From NCBI RefSeq assembly GCF_023078275.1, contig NC_062993.1, positions 8,679,252 to 8,743,251 of the forward strand: 64,000 nt of DNA, written 5' to 3'. A program made the translations under genes and the position numbers. This stretch comes from Leguminivora glycinivorella (taxonomy: Eukaryota; Arthropoda; Insecta; Lepidoptera; Tortricidae). Below, one piece after another: positions 22,301 to 34,300 of this stretch; within the stretch, counting starts at the first letter, position 1, and each line of letters starts with the position of its first letter. The notes beneath the pieces were generated by a model that ran no database searches, was not told where the DNA came from, and worked only from the letters and a program-made list of their open reading frames with translations.

Positions 22301-25300
22301 ACAAACATTCATTTGTTTGTCCAAAATTACGGTCAAGCGACACCAATACAATCGTATACTATACGATCCTGTTGTGTTAATAGTTCAAGTCTTTGTCCGG
22401 CATTGGAACCACTGACCCCGTATTTGACGAACACAAAAGCGTTCAAATATTTATTTTGTGTACATATATCCGTTGCTTTTTTCGTGAAAACATGGTTAGC
22501 TTATAATGTTTCTGTTGCGGATTTAAAGGATCCACAGATTACCCGATTATATAGCCGGACCCGGACGATATCAGTTCTCACGTACAGTCAACCAATTGGA
22601 TCCCTAGGCCATTGTAGAACTATGTCATAGTGACGTTATAAATCAGATTGTAAGAAATCTTATACTGCTTGTCATTTCGATAAGGTTGTAGTGGTTCCAA
22701 TAAAATTGGTTGACTGTACAAGTGTACACAGACATAGGAATGATGCACGTGCATTGCGCCATAGGAACGTCGCAGCGTCCTTTCCTTCCTATATTTGTAG
22801 AGGACGCCTTTGATCACAAAAGATACCAGGGCCGAATAACTAGGCGGATATTGTCTAAAGAAACAAATTCATATATCAACATGAAGAATACTGAATAAGT
22901 CACAACTTCAATATTTAAATAATATTGAAAGCTGATTTGGCGGAGCGTAACCAATGTTGTAATTGTTAAATCAATTAGCAGAACTAATTGAAGGACATGT
23001 TGTGAAACCGCTACTTTTCAAAGTCAGCGTCTAGACATGGACCCGACCACGCTTAGTTTGCTTAATTGACAAGTGTAACAAACTGTTTAGTTTGTTATTA
23101 ATATTTAGAGCAGAAATTGGGAACTACATATATGTTTGAATGAATAAGACTTCTATTAAACTCAAAGCAACGAGAATAGATGTATACAGATTTGACAATT
23201 CGACCCACATTTCAACTTGAACGTGAAGAAAAAGGCATGTTGTCTATGGCCATATTTCTATGATAGTCTAATATCGGCCTTATACTCGTATTTACGGAGT
23301 TATATCTTTGCCCAAGTAAACAAATCGACTGTCACACGAACGTGAAACAATAAGACGATTCGTTTCGGTGACAAAATAAATTACAATAAGCATGTGAAAC
23401 GTGAAGTTTGCATAAATAATGACTCCAAACTGGGTATTTGTGTCACCGCTGAAAGAGTAGATATGTGATCTTGGAGAGAAAGTGTTAGCTTGAACTTAAA
23501 TGGTTAGTTTCATTGTTTTACAGTTTTACTTAATACCACTTGCACCAACGAAAATGGAGGGTTACCCCACCATTTTTTATGTAATTGGACAGATGACAGA
23601 CCACTAACCATGAGTTAAGTGGTTGGTGCAAGTGGGCCTAAGAGTCACGGCTCCTATTATGTGCGACCTTAACACTGAATACTTTTTTTTATGTAATTAT
23701 GATCCATAGTGCTATCGCCCCCATTTGAATAAATTCTCCTGTATTCCGCCTCCAATGTGGAGAGTTCTAAAAATGTCACAAATCTTACCTGCAAAGAGTG
23801 ACAGCGCCCAACAAGAAGGAAACATTCAAATACTCCGCTTCCATAGTGGATACGACAACACCCTCTTAAAAATACTGCGATGTACTTGGCTTCCTTGGTA
23901 GATAAAGCTCTAAAAAGATCAACATATCTTACCTGCATAACAGTGAGGACACTGACGACTCCATAAGTAATAGCAATCCCAGTGACACTCGCCCCGCTAT
24001 AAACGGGCACATTTTGTGTAATCTCCTCCATAGCGTCTAAACGTGCCACGAATGAAGGTAACACGACTATGTACTCCGCATCCACAGTGGAGAGAGCTGT
24101 AAAAATATTAAAAGTCTTACCTGCATAACAGTGATGGTTCCATAAGTGATAGCGATCCAATGTATCGATCCCAAAAGCACTCCTCCCGCTATGAAGGGCC
24201 AGATTTTGTGTGATCTGTGTGTGCTCTCTTCCATAGCGTCCAAAAGTGCCACGACCGTTCTCATTGTAAGATATACTCATATACTTTGCCTCCATAGTAG
24301 ATACAGCAACACCCTCTTAAAAATACCACGAATCACGATATATTCGACTTCCATGGTGGATAATGTTTCAAAAATGTTTGAAATCTTACCTGCATAACAG
24401 TGACGGCTCCATAAGTGATAGCGATCCAGTATATCGATCCTAACAACACTCCCCCCGCTATAAAGGGGCAGATTTTGTGTGTAATCTCCTCCATAGCGTC
24501 TAATAGTGCCACAAAAGCCCCCATTGAAGGGAACACGACTATGTACTCCGCTTTGCACTGAGGACAGAGGACTTTTCTGGTGATGTTGCCGCGCTGTTTC
24601 TCGTCAACCCACCGCTGGAGGCAGCTCTGATGAACCTGGAATAAAAAAAACAATATTAATATCAAAGTGAATCCTTGTTAGTTCAGCACAACATGCGCTC
24701 TCTCGTGCCGTACGAGTCCATACTTGAAGTCGCGCTATATGTATAGACTTCGCACGAGATCGCTTGTCCAACACTACTTGGAAAACAAAAAAGTCAAACT
24801 AATCATTTTCTTCGTCCCTTGGGTTTATGACTGGACTGATATTAAGCTATTTTGGATCAGGAGCTTTGCAATACCACACGCGGAACGAGACATTTCCACG
24901 AAATGAAATCAATTTGTTTGTTTAGACAAGTTTGTAATCCTTGCCCTGTTCTTTGTACCTAAAACCTCTCTTGAGATATTATACATAATAATAACAAAGC
25001 ATAACAAATACATCATTACAGAAAGGTGAAGTAACGAAAATTATGTATAATTTCGATTTTACCGGTCGTTTAACATTTGTTTACAAACTTTACAAGCAAA
25101 ATCATACGTATCTGAACAAAAACAAATCTTATCTGGCAAACTTTGACACGTGTTAAAGAAACTTTGTACATAGATAGCGGCGGGTTAAGTCAGGTGATAA
25201 GAGGGTTAATCTTAAGGGGATATCAGACTGGCGCGGATCCGCGTACCGCTCCGGTGTGTGAGTGAGACAGTCTTATGTTTTAAACAAATGCAGTAATGTA

Positions 25301-28300
25301 AAATAAGATTTATTGAAATAAATATGCATGCTGGCGCCTCTTTGTAATTTTTCAAGATACTTGTATTAACACGTTTGGTTCGGTGCCGGTGACACAAGGT
25401 TTCTGATCAAAACAATCGGGGTCCTATGCCAGTGACACGTGTGTGTGTTCAAACAAATTTACCGGCCCTTGCCGGTGAAACAGAATCGGGTGTGTTCAAA
25501 ACGTTCATGTTTCTATACCGCGTTTCTATAGGCGTAAGGAAGTTGACTAAAGGAAATAGGGAAAATTCACACCTCCGGCAGGTCTCGAACCTGCAGCGAC
25601 CTGCTTTGCCGGAGCAGTCCCTTTGACCAGCTTAGCCAAGGCGGCCAATTCCTAAACGCATTAGGGTGGCGTATAGCCTTTAAGAATGCATCTACATAAT
25701 AGGTTTTTTGACATTTAATTAATATTTAATAGTAAAATACGATACAAGTGCGTAAAAAAACGCAGTTCGAAACGAGTGGCGATAAATTAAAACACGACCG
25801 ACTGCAGTGTTTTAAATCGACACGAGTTACGAATTTCCTTTTCGCACGTGTATTGTACGACGTTTTTCAGTACAAATGGCCCTCCCAAAATTTCGACCTG
25901 GCATATAATTCTCGCACTAACCACTTCTCGCACTAGTGCGTAAAAAAATCACCATCTGTACTGAAAAACTTATTTTAATAAGCTATAAAGAAGGAGTACA
26001 GTTTAGATATTTTTCATATATCATAATTAGTAAATAACTTAATAAGACGTGGATACGAACCTTAAGTTTTCGCTTTGCATTTTCGCATTGGTTAACTAAT
26101 TATGTATAATGTTTCGTGTAAATATTTTAACCCTTTAGTTGATATCAACTTTATCAACTTGCCGCGAATGACATAATGTGATTCATGTGATTGGCGAAAT
26201 AAAATAACAATATAAATGAAACATAATAAGCATGTATCGTAAGACGTTTTTAGGGTTCCGTACCAAAAAGGTACAAACAGGAACCCTTATGGTGCGACTC
26301 TGTCCGTCTGTCTGTCCGTCTGTCACATTCCTAAATATCTCGAGAACTACTAATGCTATCAACTTGAAATTTGGAATAGTTACCTCTACAAATAGAAAGT
26401 ATTTTTTTTTTTTAATTTATGAATTTTAATTGTAGAAAATGGCCAAAATGAATGGGGGCAAACTGTAAATTTCAAGTTACTAGATCAAGTGGGATATCGT
26501 TAGAAAGAGCGCAAATTGAACGTAAATAAACTATTTTTTATAATTTTTTTGTTGTGGAAAAAAAGAATTTTGAAGGAAAATGTAAAAAATACCGTTCCCC
26601 CCTTATCTCCGAAGTTTACCAACTAAAAATTATGAAAATTTTAGGAAACATTGGTTTTATGCTAAATATTACAGGAAAAATATAATCGTGTTTGTATCTT
26701 GGAAACTTTTTTTTTAATTCACAAAAAACTTTTCATATTTTTACTTTCAAGTTACCCACCCTTGCGAATGTATATCGTACTTCAAATTAATACGAGATGT
26801 TACGTAAACCGTCTTCTTTCCAATAAAGTAAAAACTGTTTAAATCGGTTAACATTATAAAGAATTATCCCTGAAAAACCAACATAGTATACGAGCCCCAA
26901 TGCAAATGATATCGTCTAGTCACACTTCAACGTGCGATATTTATTTCCGAAACTGGTATTTAAACCCAGATTGACTTTGATGATAAATGGAATACACGAC
27001 ACACTAAGCCATTAAAACTAGTTTAATCTTGCGCCGTACAAAATGCCCTAATGTTATATGTTTTAATATAATCATATCATAAAAATAACATATCTAAAGC
27101 AAAAAAATACGCCTAGTTCATATTTGAGGCATAATAGGTCGTCTATTTTAAATAAAAATAGTTTAGTAAGATTAATATTATACAATAATATTTTAAATTG
27201 AATTAATAATATTATAAGTCGTCTGATACGATATACGGCTACATAAAAAGGTAAATTCTGTAAAAAATATAATTATTCTACAACATTTTTATACCAAAAT
27301 AGCAAGAGGTAAGTCGGTGCCTGAATCAGTGAGGAAAATTATAATTTCCAGTAACAATAGCGGCAAATCTACGTTCCAAAATATCCAAAGACCTTTTTTT
27401 GCCAAGATCTACGGCGTACAATCATCCAGCATCAACTAAAACACGGAACCGTCTCCTGTTTAAATAAATCTGGCCGTCGAAGAATAACTGCCAAAGAGAA
27501 AACAGGATTTTGAGGAGCATCATCAGGAAAAATCGTCATGCAAGAGCAGGAGAACTTACCTAACTATGGCATGACGCGATCAAAATAAACATTTCAGTCG
27601 ATACCTGAAAGACAGTAATGAAAATAATGGGCTTCGGTTTTCACACCGCTAAACAGAAACCATTACTTACTCAAAAGCAGAAAACTAACAGGTTGAAATT
27701 TGCACAAAAGTACAGAAACTGGACTGCCGATCAGTGGCGAAAAATAATATGGAGCGACAAATCCAAATTTGAGGTCATAGTTGGCGATGAACGAAGTAAA
27801 GTCATTCAAGATAAAGGAGATGCATTTCACAAAGACTGTCTTGAACGCAAGGTGTAGTTTCCAGCATCTTTAAATGATTTGGGGCTGTATGTCGGCACAG
27901 GGTGTGGGATGTCTGCAATTTATAGATGGAACCGTCAATGCAGAGAAATACAAAAGCATCTTGGAATAGAGTTCACTACCGTCTATAAGAAAGTTCAAGT
28001 ATATAAATGGATTTACTTTTCAACGAGATGGTGCCTTATGTCATACTGGCAAGACAACGATGGAGTGGCTGAAACAAAAACAAATTCCTACCATATCATG
28101 GCCATCCAGCAGTCCAGACTTGTCTCCCATAAAAACTTTGTAGTGGTAAATGAAGAAAAAGTTGCGAAAAGATCCTTCTAAATCCAAAGCTGATTTTAAG
28201 GAGAAACTTGTGGGTGTCTGGAATGGAATAACCCCTGAGGAGTATAGACAGTTGGTAGATACAATGCCGCTCAGAATTAAGGCCGTTTTAGATGCAAAAG

Positions 28301-31300
28301 GTGACGCCACCAAGTGGTAGTTGTTCTTTTCTGCATCGGCTACGCTGAAGACGAACATTTTTGCGAGTGTTACATTTGAATAAAATATGCATTATAAGCT
28401 CTCTTGTTTTTATGTTACATGTTCTACTAATCATCTAATTCATCCTGAATTTTGAGGTCGAAGTTAGGACATAATATTTTTTTCATACTAGACGATATCA
28501 TTTGCATTGGGGCTCGTACAGGTCGCGCAAATTAGTTAGCGAATTCACGAAGAGATGGCGCTATACACAATAATGCTCATTAGTACCTATACTTTTGTCT
28601 TCTAGTCAAGTCATTAGAGTTATATGAAAACATGAGATTATTTTAACTAGGTAGTTTGAAAGAAAGTTTGTACGGGACCCTCGGTGGGCGAGTCCGACTC
28701 GCACTTGGCCGGTTTTTTATTTAATACATAATATGTCCCTTTGAAGTTTCGACCTGACAAGAAATGAACTATTTTGCGAATTGTAAACTAGTGCGAGTAG
28801 GGAAGGACATATACACCATTTTATTATTATGTACTAACTAGCTTTTGCCCGCGGCTTCGCTCGCGTTAGAAAGAGACAAACAGTAGCCTATGTCACTCAC
28901 CATCCCTTCAACTGTCTCCACCTAAAAAATCACGTCAATTTGTCGCTCCGTTTTGCCGTGAAAGATAGACACACACACACTTTCCCATTTATATATTAGT
29001 ATGGATAATAGTTATTTGATGTCCCCGTTTGTTTACAAGGGTGCAAAGTTGTTGTTTAGCTGCACGTGCCAATATTGGTACTCGAGCATGCGAAAGATTC
29101 GATTTTTAACTCGCTACGATCGCGATCCAAAAATTGGAATCTTGAGCGTTGCGAGGTTTTCAAGGCACGTAGGTTAAACAAACTTTGCCACCGAGTGAAA
29201 CACAACATTTTTCACCACACCAACACGAACAAAATACTGACTATAAAACATCAAACTAAATCAAATCCAGCAATCTATTCAATATTTATCTATGATTCAA
29301 AATAATTATTTCCAGCCAGCTCAAGCCATCAAGTTAAAATTTGTATGAAATTACTTTGCACTCCCATGTATAAAATGCAATTTTGCTACCCGTTTTCGAA
29401 TAGCAAAATTGATCTTTACCAGTTGGTGTGGTGAAGAAGACATTAACGAAAAGTTTTGACAAATTGCGCGTCATCGTGGGTGTCGAAACTGTCGAACTAT
29501 ATTATACAAAGTCTAACATACAATACACTACAACGTACCTTTCGTTATATTGCCGGATGTATCGGTATTTCGGTATCAAACACAAACAGGTGTGGAGTTG
29601 AAAACATTAAATGGGACTCAAATGTATGTAACTACGATAACACTTGATTATTTCTTAATCAGTGCTGATAAAACTAATGAAACGGAAACAATAATAAAGT
29701 TATTGATAATTCTCTGAATTAAAACAGATAAGTGTGTATCCCGGTATATAAAGCTAGAAAATAAATAAACTATAAAAGGACTCGTACTAAACCGCCACCA
29801 AATCGCTCCCAGACCAGCATCAGCAGTCTGTCTAAAACGAAATAAGAATAATAAGCTAACGGTGAGTGGCGACACCGCGGACCCTATTCCAGAGGGCCTT
29901 TTTATATGGCCCTCGCCTCTGCGCTTGCCTTAACCGGCCGGCCAGAGTGGATTCCCAAGAGCGGGACCTATTATGCTCCAGGTTAGAAGTGCAGTAAAAT
30001 GTCAATTACATAAGGTACCTACAGTACACGTATACTCTATAGAGGAACGTATTCTAAAACTGTAGAGGCTCAGGCCGGTTCCAATTCTGTGTTACGTTTA
30101 TTTTGCGTCGTATCGTTCGCCTTGATAATTTACATGTATTTTCATATATTTTATGACATGCCTCACATGCCCAACTATTGCGATAACGCTGCGCGACGTA
30201 ACGCAACGCACCAGTAGTAGCCGAATGGCATTTCTGCGACGCAAAACGCTATCGAAACGCCGCAGAAGGGCCATCTTTTTCAAAGCTGTCCCTGTCCACC
30301 CCACTTTTTTTGTAACATGGGTATTTTTACGTAATTCATACTCAGAATCGAAAAGTCCCCATTATTCACGCTGCATTACCCTGATTCTGAACTGATTCTA
30401 AACTAAAATTGTTATTTGTTAGAACTCTCAAAGGACATAATGATGTTTTAGGGTCACTGTACTAGTGTGACACGGATGACATACTGACCACCTTGTTAGC
30501 ATGTGTTAAAAAACATGACACTTTTTTATATTTGTTTAGTGTATTTTAAAAATGAATGACCACAAGAGTCAGATGCGATGAAAGAGTTTTAGATGGTCTT
30601 CTCCTAATCTGGTATCAGCGTAATTAGTCCCATTCGTTTTTCGTTTATTTTTTTATGTCCGTCTCATTCTGTGTTCGTCACGCATTCTTTATTCGTCTCG
30701 ATCGCTATATGTCCCTATTGTCTTAAGTGTAATTATGTAACCTGTCTCTTTCTTAATAAGTGTTTTTCGTTTTTCGTCACGGTCTTCCTATGACTCATTC
30801 TTAATTATTCCCTTTCGATTTTGGTCTCATTCACTTATTCGTCTCATTTTTTTTCATGCATTCGTTATTGGTCACATTCGTTACGCCGCGTCTTGCGTGA
30901 GCGACGAACCCGCGACGGCGACGCGATGCGATGCGATGCGACGAAATCAAACCTTCTATCTCTATGGACTTGTCTTAGGTGGGCGACGGAACGCGACGGC
31001 GATGCGACGCGACGAACTAGCGATGAACATGCGAATGTTAAGCGACGCGATGCGACGCGATGCGATCAAACCGCTGTGTTCATATGGGAGTGTCTTGCGT
31101 AAGCGACGGCCCGCGACGGCCCGCGACGGCGATGCGACGCGATGCGATGGCGATGGGCGCGCGATCAAGCTATTTGATTTTTAGAAGCAAATTCAATACG
31201 TAGAGAGGTCGGACTAGAGAAATAACGATTGATTACTAGTCTCACATTTCATTCTTTATATTTTCTTATAATAAAAATTCAAAATATTCAAATTAACATA

Positions 31301-34300
31301 AGTTGACCAAAGGAGTAATGTGCCTAAAAAGTAAGGAAATTACAACTTTTGTAACTTGTATTGACAGCCTTTGATTATGTGCACGGTGATACGAGATTGT
31401 CTGCGTAAAATATTAAAATTTAAGTGTGAACTAAAAATATGAAACACTAGTGCGATGACCTTACGATATATGTACTAGCACTTGACTTTGGTGAATAGGA
31501 TCACAAAATTAACTAGTTATTACAACGGGCTCGTAGCCTAGCGGTTTCGACGTCTGGACGCCGCGCCAGCGGTGTGAGTTCGAACCTCGGCTGAGGCGTG
31601 CTTTTGCAGTTTTATTTTTGTTTCTTTTATTTTCTATTATTTGATTGTTTACTTTTTTCTTTCTGTAAGAATCTTCATTCTTATTTTTATTTTATTTTTA
31701 ATAACTCCGGCTTTTATACTAACAAGGAAAGGTACCCATACAAAAAAAATATAATTAGACTACTCTTTAAGGGGCGTTCATTGTAATTCCTGCGATTCCT
31801 GCATTTATTGTAACTCTTAAATAATAATATTATCCTAAACCAGAACTTCTTGTTGCCATATAAAAAAAATACATATAAGACATACCTTTGTGTCGATAGA
31901 TATTTTTCAGTACAGATGGTGTTTTTTTTACGCACTAGTGCGAGAAGTGGTTCATTATATGCCAGGTCGAAACTTCGGAGGCTCATCTGTACTGAAAAAC
32001 GTCGTACGATACACGTGCGAAAAGGAAATTCGTAACTCGTGTCGATTTAAAACACTCCCTTCGGTCGTGTTTTAATTTATCGCCACTCGTTTCGAACTTC
32101 CTTTTTTACGCACTTGTATCGTAATGTACTATTTTAAAGCACATAAAATTCGAATAAAATACACTGCTGACACGGGCCCGCTCACTGCTCAGGCCCCGTA
32201 GCCGAATGGCATTTCTCCGACGCCAAACGAAAGCGATACGCCGCTGGCTCTGTCGCGCCAATACGCAAGCGCGATAGAGATAGATATCTACTAGCGCTTC
32301 GTTTCGTGAGCGTTTCGTGAGCGATTGTGCCATTCGGCTAGCCACCCAGTTCAGTCTGCGCCCAGCGCTCATAGACAGTGGACCTACGTTCGATAGTCCG
32401 GCGCACCGTGCTCTCGTAAGCGTAAGCAGCTAGATAGTTCTGAGAAGTGCTGTATAGGTACTGCGACTAAACAAATCTTGATCCTGTTGGTGGCAAACAG
32501 GCATACGGTCCGCCTGATTTTTACACATGCAATTTTATCCAAGAAATTTTACTTGAAATCTGATGAGAGTTTGAATTATTATTATATTTCGGGACCAGGG
32601 GACCGATTTTTGAGTCTCACGCGTTCGAATTCAGAAAATTGTCACTGAAAATACTAAGCAATTCACTGTTTTCAACCGGTATTTTAGTGACAAATCCCAT
32701 ATGTGAGATTCAAAAACCGGCCCCCAGGATGAGGTTCTGGTTTTCATGGTGGAGTCAGGATATGGTCAACAAAACTGCTATTTTACTCATAATAACTCCA
32801 CTATGTTTGGGCTTATTACATTTGGGCTGATGAGCAGCGTCGATCTCGATGATGTCCAAGGTCACATGATCGAGTCAGGAAATGAATAACAGAACTGCTA
32901 TTCTACTTATCGTAACTCGACCATGTTTGATCTCATTAGCCGGGCCAATAACACATGTAATTTTATGCACACAGCTCAGCTCTTTGAAACTGTTTATTTT
33001 AAGTTACTTACAATTAGTAGGTACCATATAATAATAATATATTCTTATCTCTTGTAAACTTTACAAAAAAGTTAACACATGAAACCAAAAGAATTGTTAC
33101 TAGCAATTAAATTCAAAACTATCAAGATCATTCTTGCCTGTGTGTTGCGTTACCGGTGGCTCGCGTACCGAGCGCCAACGCCATCTATCAATGGCTATTT
33201 CACGAAATTGATGAACGCTCTAAGGAATAAGGGCTCTTAGTGTAGTGGTTATGCCAGTCGACACTAGATGGCAGCATTAAAAAACACTGGGTTACACTGT
33301 ATGACATTTTTTCATTTCAACATTAAGTAAATAGCATTCGTTATAAGTAAATAGTATACGTTAATTCGTCGCTCAGTTTTGCCGTGAAGGACGGACAAAT
33401 AAATAGACACACACACACTTTCCCGTTTATAATATTAGTATGGATTAAAATAAACATTAAGTTAATAAAAACAAAATGCAGTATTATTGTGTGCTACTTA
33501 AAACTTTCCTTGTTAGTATAAAACCCGGAGTTCTTAAAAAAAAATAAGAAAGTAGAATCTTAGAGAAAGAAATAAGCAGGTAAACAAAATCAAATAATCC
33601 ATACTGATTAAACTGGAAAGTGTGTGTGTGTCTGTTTGTTTGTCCGTCTTTCAAGAGAAGCCGCGGGCAAAAGCTAGTAGAACATAAAAGAAAAAAGTAA
33701 ATAAAAATGCAAAAAGATTGCGTGAGCCGAGATTCGAACTCACGACACTCATGGCGCAAACGATTCCACCTAGAAGTCAAACCCGCTAGACCATTTGCAC
33801 ATTGTGAAAGACGGCGAATCTTGTGATTCTAATCACCAAAATGCTAGTGCCGAAGTTTCGCGCGATGGATACGCGATGACCTTGAGCCATCGCCGTCGCA
33901 TCGCGTCGCATCGCGTCGCGTCGCGTCGCGTCGCCCGTCGCTCACGCAAGACGGAGCGTAGTTACACCTTTGGGGAACGCTCGGCTAGATGGCGCTAATA
34001 TTAATATTTGACATTTTAACACATATCATGTCATGCTAACAATATGGGCCAAATTGTCAAAACTGAGGTTCAAAAGTTTTAAGCTTGTGTCGAGAGATGG
34101 CAGTCATGCACTGTGATTACACATTTTACTTTGACTAACTCTCTATAATACTCGATCCTCTTTGGTCGGTATGTATGTTACCTGGGAATATCACGTAATT
34201 ACATTACATAACATAGCTCATGTTTTTAATCTAAAACTCATTGATATAAATTCTCACAGTTTTTCCAAGCAGTTTGCATTGGGAATACCAAAGGTAACAG

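Larger units (their letters stand above)
26252..28718 (+). repeat. AGGGTTCCG-type element carrying a Tc1 insertion
   Basis: The left end AGGGTTCCGTACCAAAAAGG is followed by the GTCTGTCTGTCCGTCTGTC block. The right end AGTCCGACTCGCACTTGGCC with GGTTTTTT is at 28690-28718. The two halves are separated by the Tc1 element 26891-28516; without it the host is about 840 bp. Confidence 0.7.

Noticed and set aside
22214..22630. 138-codon plus-strand open frame
   Set aside because: No start context, splice sites or recognisable motif, and it runs into a MITE at 22583. Likely a chance frame.
23933..24268. Mutually exclusive alternative exons of MARCH5
   Set aside because: The copies have donors but no acceptor with a pyrimidine tract, have indels in TM1, and cannot be reached in frame from exon 2 because of a stop at 24333.
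23669..24295. 208-codon minus-strand open frame
   Set aside because: It crosses several decayed exon-2 copies and intron pieces in mixed phases. It is an artefact of the repeat array, not a gene.
25567..25648. Functional tRNA gene
   Set aside because: No T33, mismatched acceptor stem and an irregular D-arm. Treated as a tRNA-like repeat.
30821..31184. Arg/Asp-rich open frames on both strands
   Set aside because: Produced by the GCGACG/GATGCGACG minisatellite, which is free of stops in several frames.
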